Part shown: positions 60,884-64,000 of the stretch, piece after piece | Layout: every line of letters starts with the position of its first letter | How positions within the stretch are numbered: position 1 is the first letter of the stretch | NCBI GenBank assembly: GCA_960531495.1 | Contig: OY482855.1 | Location: 186,001-250,000, forward strand | Reading direction: 5' to 3' | DNA length: 64,000 nucleotides | Source of the DNA: Zeus faber | Taxonomy: Eukaryota > Chordata > Actinopteri > Zeiformes > Zeidae | Made by a program: the position numbers and the translations under genes | The notes under the pieces: generated by a model | Databases searched by the model: none | Told to the model about the DNA's origin: nothing | The model's input: only the letters and a program-made list of their open reading frames with translations

Positions 60884-63800
60884 CGAACATGTATTTGTGG
60901 AGTTATGATCATTTTCATCATTGTGTGCACATGTGGGAAAAAACGCATTTTCAGCCGATTTAAACGTCGAAAAGGGGAATTGGTTAAACGCTTCAGTCAT
61001 TACTCTGTGTGACAGTGTCAGACAGTTTAAATACAATGGTGAACTAGTATATGCTGCTAAAGTGTTGTTTATCAAACAGTTTTAGACCCATCTAACATGT
61101 ATTTGTCGAGTTATGATCATTTTCATCATTATGTGCACATGTGGGAAACAACGCATTTTCAGCCGATTTAAACGTCGAAAAGGGGAATTGCTTAAACGCT
61201 TCAGTCATTACTCTGTGTGACAGTGTCAGAGAGTTTAAATACAATGGTGAACTAGTATATGCTGCTAAAGTGTTGTTTGTCAAACAGTTTTAGGCCCATC
61301 TACCATGTATTTGTCGAGTTATGATCATTTTCATCATTATGTGCACATGTGGGAAAAAACGCATTTTCAGCCGATTTAAACGTCGAAAAGGGGAATTGGT
61401 TAAACGCTTCAGTCATTACTCTGTGTGACAGTGTCAGACAGTTTAAATACAATGGTGAACTAGTATATGCTGCTAATGTGTTGTTTGTCAAACAGTTTTA
61501 GGCCCATGTAAAATGTATTTGTCGAGTTATGATTATATTAATCATTGTGTGCACATGTGGGAAAAAATGCATTTTCAGCCGATTTAAACGTCGAAAAGGG
61601 GAATTGTTTAAACGCTTCAGTCATTACTCTGTGACAGTGTCAGACAGTTTAAATACAATGGTGAACTAGTATATGCTGCTAAAGTGTTGTTTGTCAACCA
61701 GTTTTAGGCCCATCTACCATGTATTTGTCGAGTTATGATCATTTTCATCATTGTGTGCACATGTGGGAAAAAACGCATTTTCAGCCGATTTAAACGTCGA
61801 AAAGGGGAATTGGTTAAACGCTTCAGTCATTACTCTGTGTGACAGTGTCAGACAGTTTAAATACAATGGTGAACTAGTATATGCTGCTAAAGCGTTGTTT
61901 GTCAAACAGTTTTAGGCCCATACAACATGTATTTGTTGAGGTATGAGCATTTTCAGAACATTGGACGGTTTGCTGTCTAGCTGAATTAGAGAAACACCGA
62001 ACCATTGTCTCTTCAGAGGTGAATGATTCAGAATGCTGCAGTACAGCATAGAAATTTAATTAATATGATGAACTATTATGTGCTTCTTAAGTGTTTCTCA
62101 TAGATTTCTAGGCCCATCTAACATGTATTTGTTGAGTTATGATCATTTTTATCATCGTGTGCACATGTGGGAAAAAACGCATTTTCAGCCGATTTAAACG
62201 TCGAAAAGGGGAATTGGTTAAACGCTTCAGTCATTACTCTGTGTGACAGTGTCAGACAGTTTAAATACAATGGTGAACTAGTATATGCTGCTAAAGTGTT
62301 GTTTGTCAACCAGTTTTAGGCCCATCTAACATGTATTTGTCGAGTTATGATCATTTTCATCATTATGTGTACATGTGGGAAAAAACGCATTTTCAGCCGA
62401 TTTAAATGTCGAAAAGGGGAATTGCTTAAACGCTTCAGTCATTACTCTGTGTGACAGTGTCAGACAGTTTAAATACAATGGTGAACTAGTATATGCTGCT
62501 AAAGTGTTGTTTGTCAAACAGTTTTAGGCCCATCTAACATGTATTTGTCGAGTTATGGTAATTTTCATCATTATGTGCACATGTGGGAAAAAACGCATTT
62601 TCAGCCGATTTAAACGTCGAAAAGGGGAATTGCTTAAACGCTTCAGTCATTACTCTGTGTGACAGTGTCAGACAGTTTAAATACAATGGTGAACTAGTAT
62701 ATGCTGCTAAAGTGTTGTTTATCAAACAGTTTTAGGCCCATCTAACATGTATTTGTCGAGTTATGATCATTTTCATCATTATGTGCACATGTGGGAAAAA
62801 ACGCATTTTCAGCCGATTTAAACGTCGAAAAGGGGAATTGCTTAAACGCTTCAGTCATTACTCTGTGTGACAGTGTCAGACAGTTTAAATACAATGGTGA
62901 ACTAGTATATGCTGCTAAAGTGTTGTTTGTCAAACAGTTTTAGGCCCATCTACCATGTATTTGTCGAGTTATGATCATTTTCATCATTATGTGCACATGT
63001 GGGAAAAAACGCATTTTCAGCCGATTTAAACGTCGAAAAGGGGAATTGGTTAAACGCTTCAGTCATTACTCTGTGTGACAGTGTCAGACAGTTTAAATAC
63101 AATGGTGAACTAGTATATGCTGCTAATGTGTTGTTTATCAACAAGTTTTAGGCCCATCTACCATGTATTTGTCGAGTTATGATCATTTTCATCATTATGT
63201 GTACATGTGGGAAAAAACGCATTTTCAGCCTATTTAAACGTCGAAAAGGGGAATTGCTTAAACGCTTCAGTCATTACTCTGTGTGACAGTGTCAGACATT
63301 TTAAATACAATGGTGAACTAGTATATGCTGCTAAAGTGTTGTTTATCAAACAGTTTTAGACCCATCTAACATGTATTTGTCGAGTTATGATCATTTTCAT
63401 CATTATGTGCACATGTGGGAAACAACGCATTTTCAGCCGATTTAAACGTCGAAAAGGGGAATTGCTTAAACGCTTCAGTCATTACTCTGTGTGACAGTGT
63501 CAGACAGTTTAAATACAATGGTGAACTAGTATATGCTGCTAAAGTGTTGTTTGTCAACCAGTTTTAGGCCCATCTAACATGTATTTGTCGAGTTATGATC
63601 ATTTTCATCATTATGTGTACATGTGGGAAAAAACGCATTTTCAGCCGATTTAAACGTCGAAAAGGGGAATTGGTTAAACGCTTTAGTCATTACTCTGTGT
63701 GACAGTGTCAGACAGTTTAAATACAATGGTGAACTAGTATATGCTGCTAAAGTGTTGTTTGTCAACCAGTTTTAGGCCCATCTAACATGTATTTGTCGAG

Positions 63801-63989
63801 TTATGATCATTTTCATCATTATGTGTACATGTGGGAAAAAACGCATGTTCAGCCGATTTAAACGTCGAAAAGGGGAATTGGTTAAACGCTTCAGTCATTA
63901 CTCTGTGTGACAGTGTCAGACAGTTTAAATACAATGGTGAACTAGTATATGCTGCTAAAGTGTTGTTTGTCAAACAGTTTTAGGCCCAT
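60884..63989 (+). repeat. Domain IV, A-dominated right end
   Basis: Monomer starts: A 60884, 61092, 61300, 61508 (206 bp, one TG lost in CTCTGTGACAG), 61714; B 61922; A 62118, 62326, 62534, 62742, 62950, 63158, 63366, 63574, 63782. Nine A monomers in a row is the longest run in the window. CTACCATG starts occur at 61300, 61714, 62950 and 63158. Confidence 0.92.
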
Positions 63990-64000
63990 CTAACATGTAT
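63990..64000 (+). repeat. Monomer start at the right edge
   Basis: Eleven bases, CTAACATGTAT, common to A and B starts. The array continues beyond the window; the subfamily cannot be told. Confidence 0.85.

Larger units (their letters stand above)
1..64000. repeat. Uninterrupted two-subfamily satellite DNA array (A 208 bp, B 196 bp)
   Basis: The entire window is tandem monomers in one orientation. The sum of 220 A monomers (208 bp) and 91 B monomers (196 bp), plus the few indels noted in other entries, reproduces the distance from 71 to 63990 exactly, so no stretch is left for anything else. There is no gene, tRNA, rRNA, CRISPR or recognisable transposon on either strand. Neither 208 nor 196 is a multiple of three, so no reading frame crosses monomers. 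The array runs off both ends and is therefore longer than 64 kb. The family could not be matched to a named satellite from memory. Confidence 0.97.

Noticed and set aside
1-64000. CRISPR array (regular repeat with spacing).
   Set aside because: There are no unique spacers; the whole 196-208 bp unit is conserved. The period and composition are those of satellite DNA.

Overview
The whole 64 kb window is one uninterrupted tandem satellite array. All monomers lie head to tail in a single orientation, and no gene, RNA gene or recognisable transposon breaks it. Sequence organisation (long higher-order satellite, about 37-38% GC by hand count on the two consensus monomers, no coding content) points to heterochromatin of a eukaryote, such as a pericentromeric, centromeric, subtelomeric or sex/B-chromosome block. 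I cannot name the species or the satellite family.

Two monomer subfamilies are interspersed: A (208 bp) and B (196 bp). They share their first ~35 bp and last ~8-10 bp, their last ~80 bp is clearly related, and their middles differ strongly. I place a monomer start at the base right after GGCCCAT (usually CTAACATG, or ACAACATG in many B units). Walking the window gives 220 complete A and 91 complete B monomers from 71 to 63989, plus a partial B at 1-70 and a stub at 63990-64000. Once the indels noted below are included, the lengths add up exactly to this span. B has two forms: B1 (GAACATTGGACGG near position 35) and B2 (TTTCTGGAG start, GAACTTGTGACGG).

Layout: (I) 1 to ~14.36 kb is B-rich (about 39% of units) with many B1-B2 pairs, a 2,644-bp segment present twice 7,583 bp apart, and a 1,224-bp tandem duplication. 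(II) ~14.36-36.75 kb has longer A runs, A/B alternation, two copies of a B/A chimera 11,911 bp apart, and a monomer-start variant CTACCATG. (III) 36,755-54,472 is two adjacent copies of an 8,859-bp, 43-monomer higher-order repeat (31 A + 12 B), followed by a more diverged third copy to ~58.4 kb. (IV) ~58.4-64 kb has long A runs (up to nine in a row), few B units, and the CTACCATG variant again.

There is no gene set to work together here. The interest lies in how the array was built: unequal exchange at several scales, a duplication junction resolvable to about 26 bp, local gene conversion between B1 and B2, a near-perfect 21-bp palindrome in every A monomer, and many variants that look like CpG decay.
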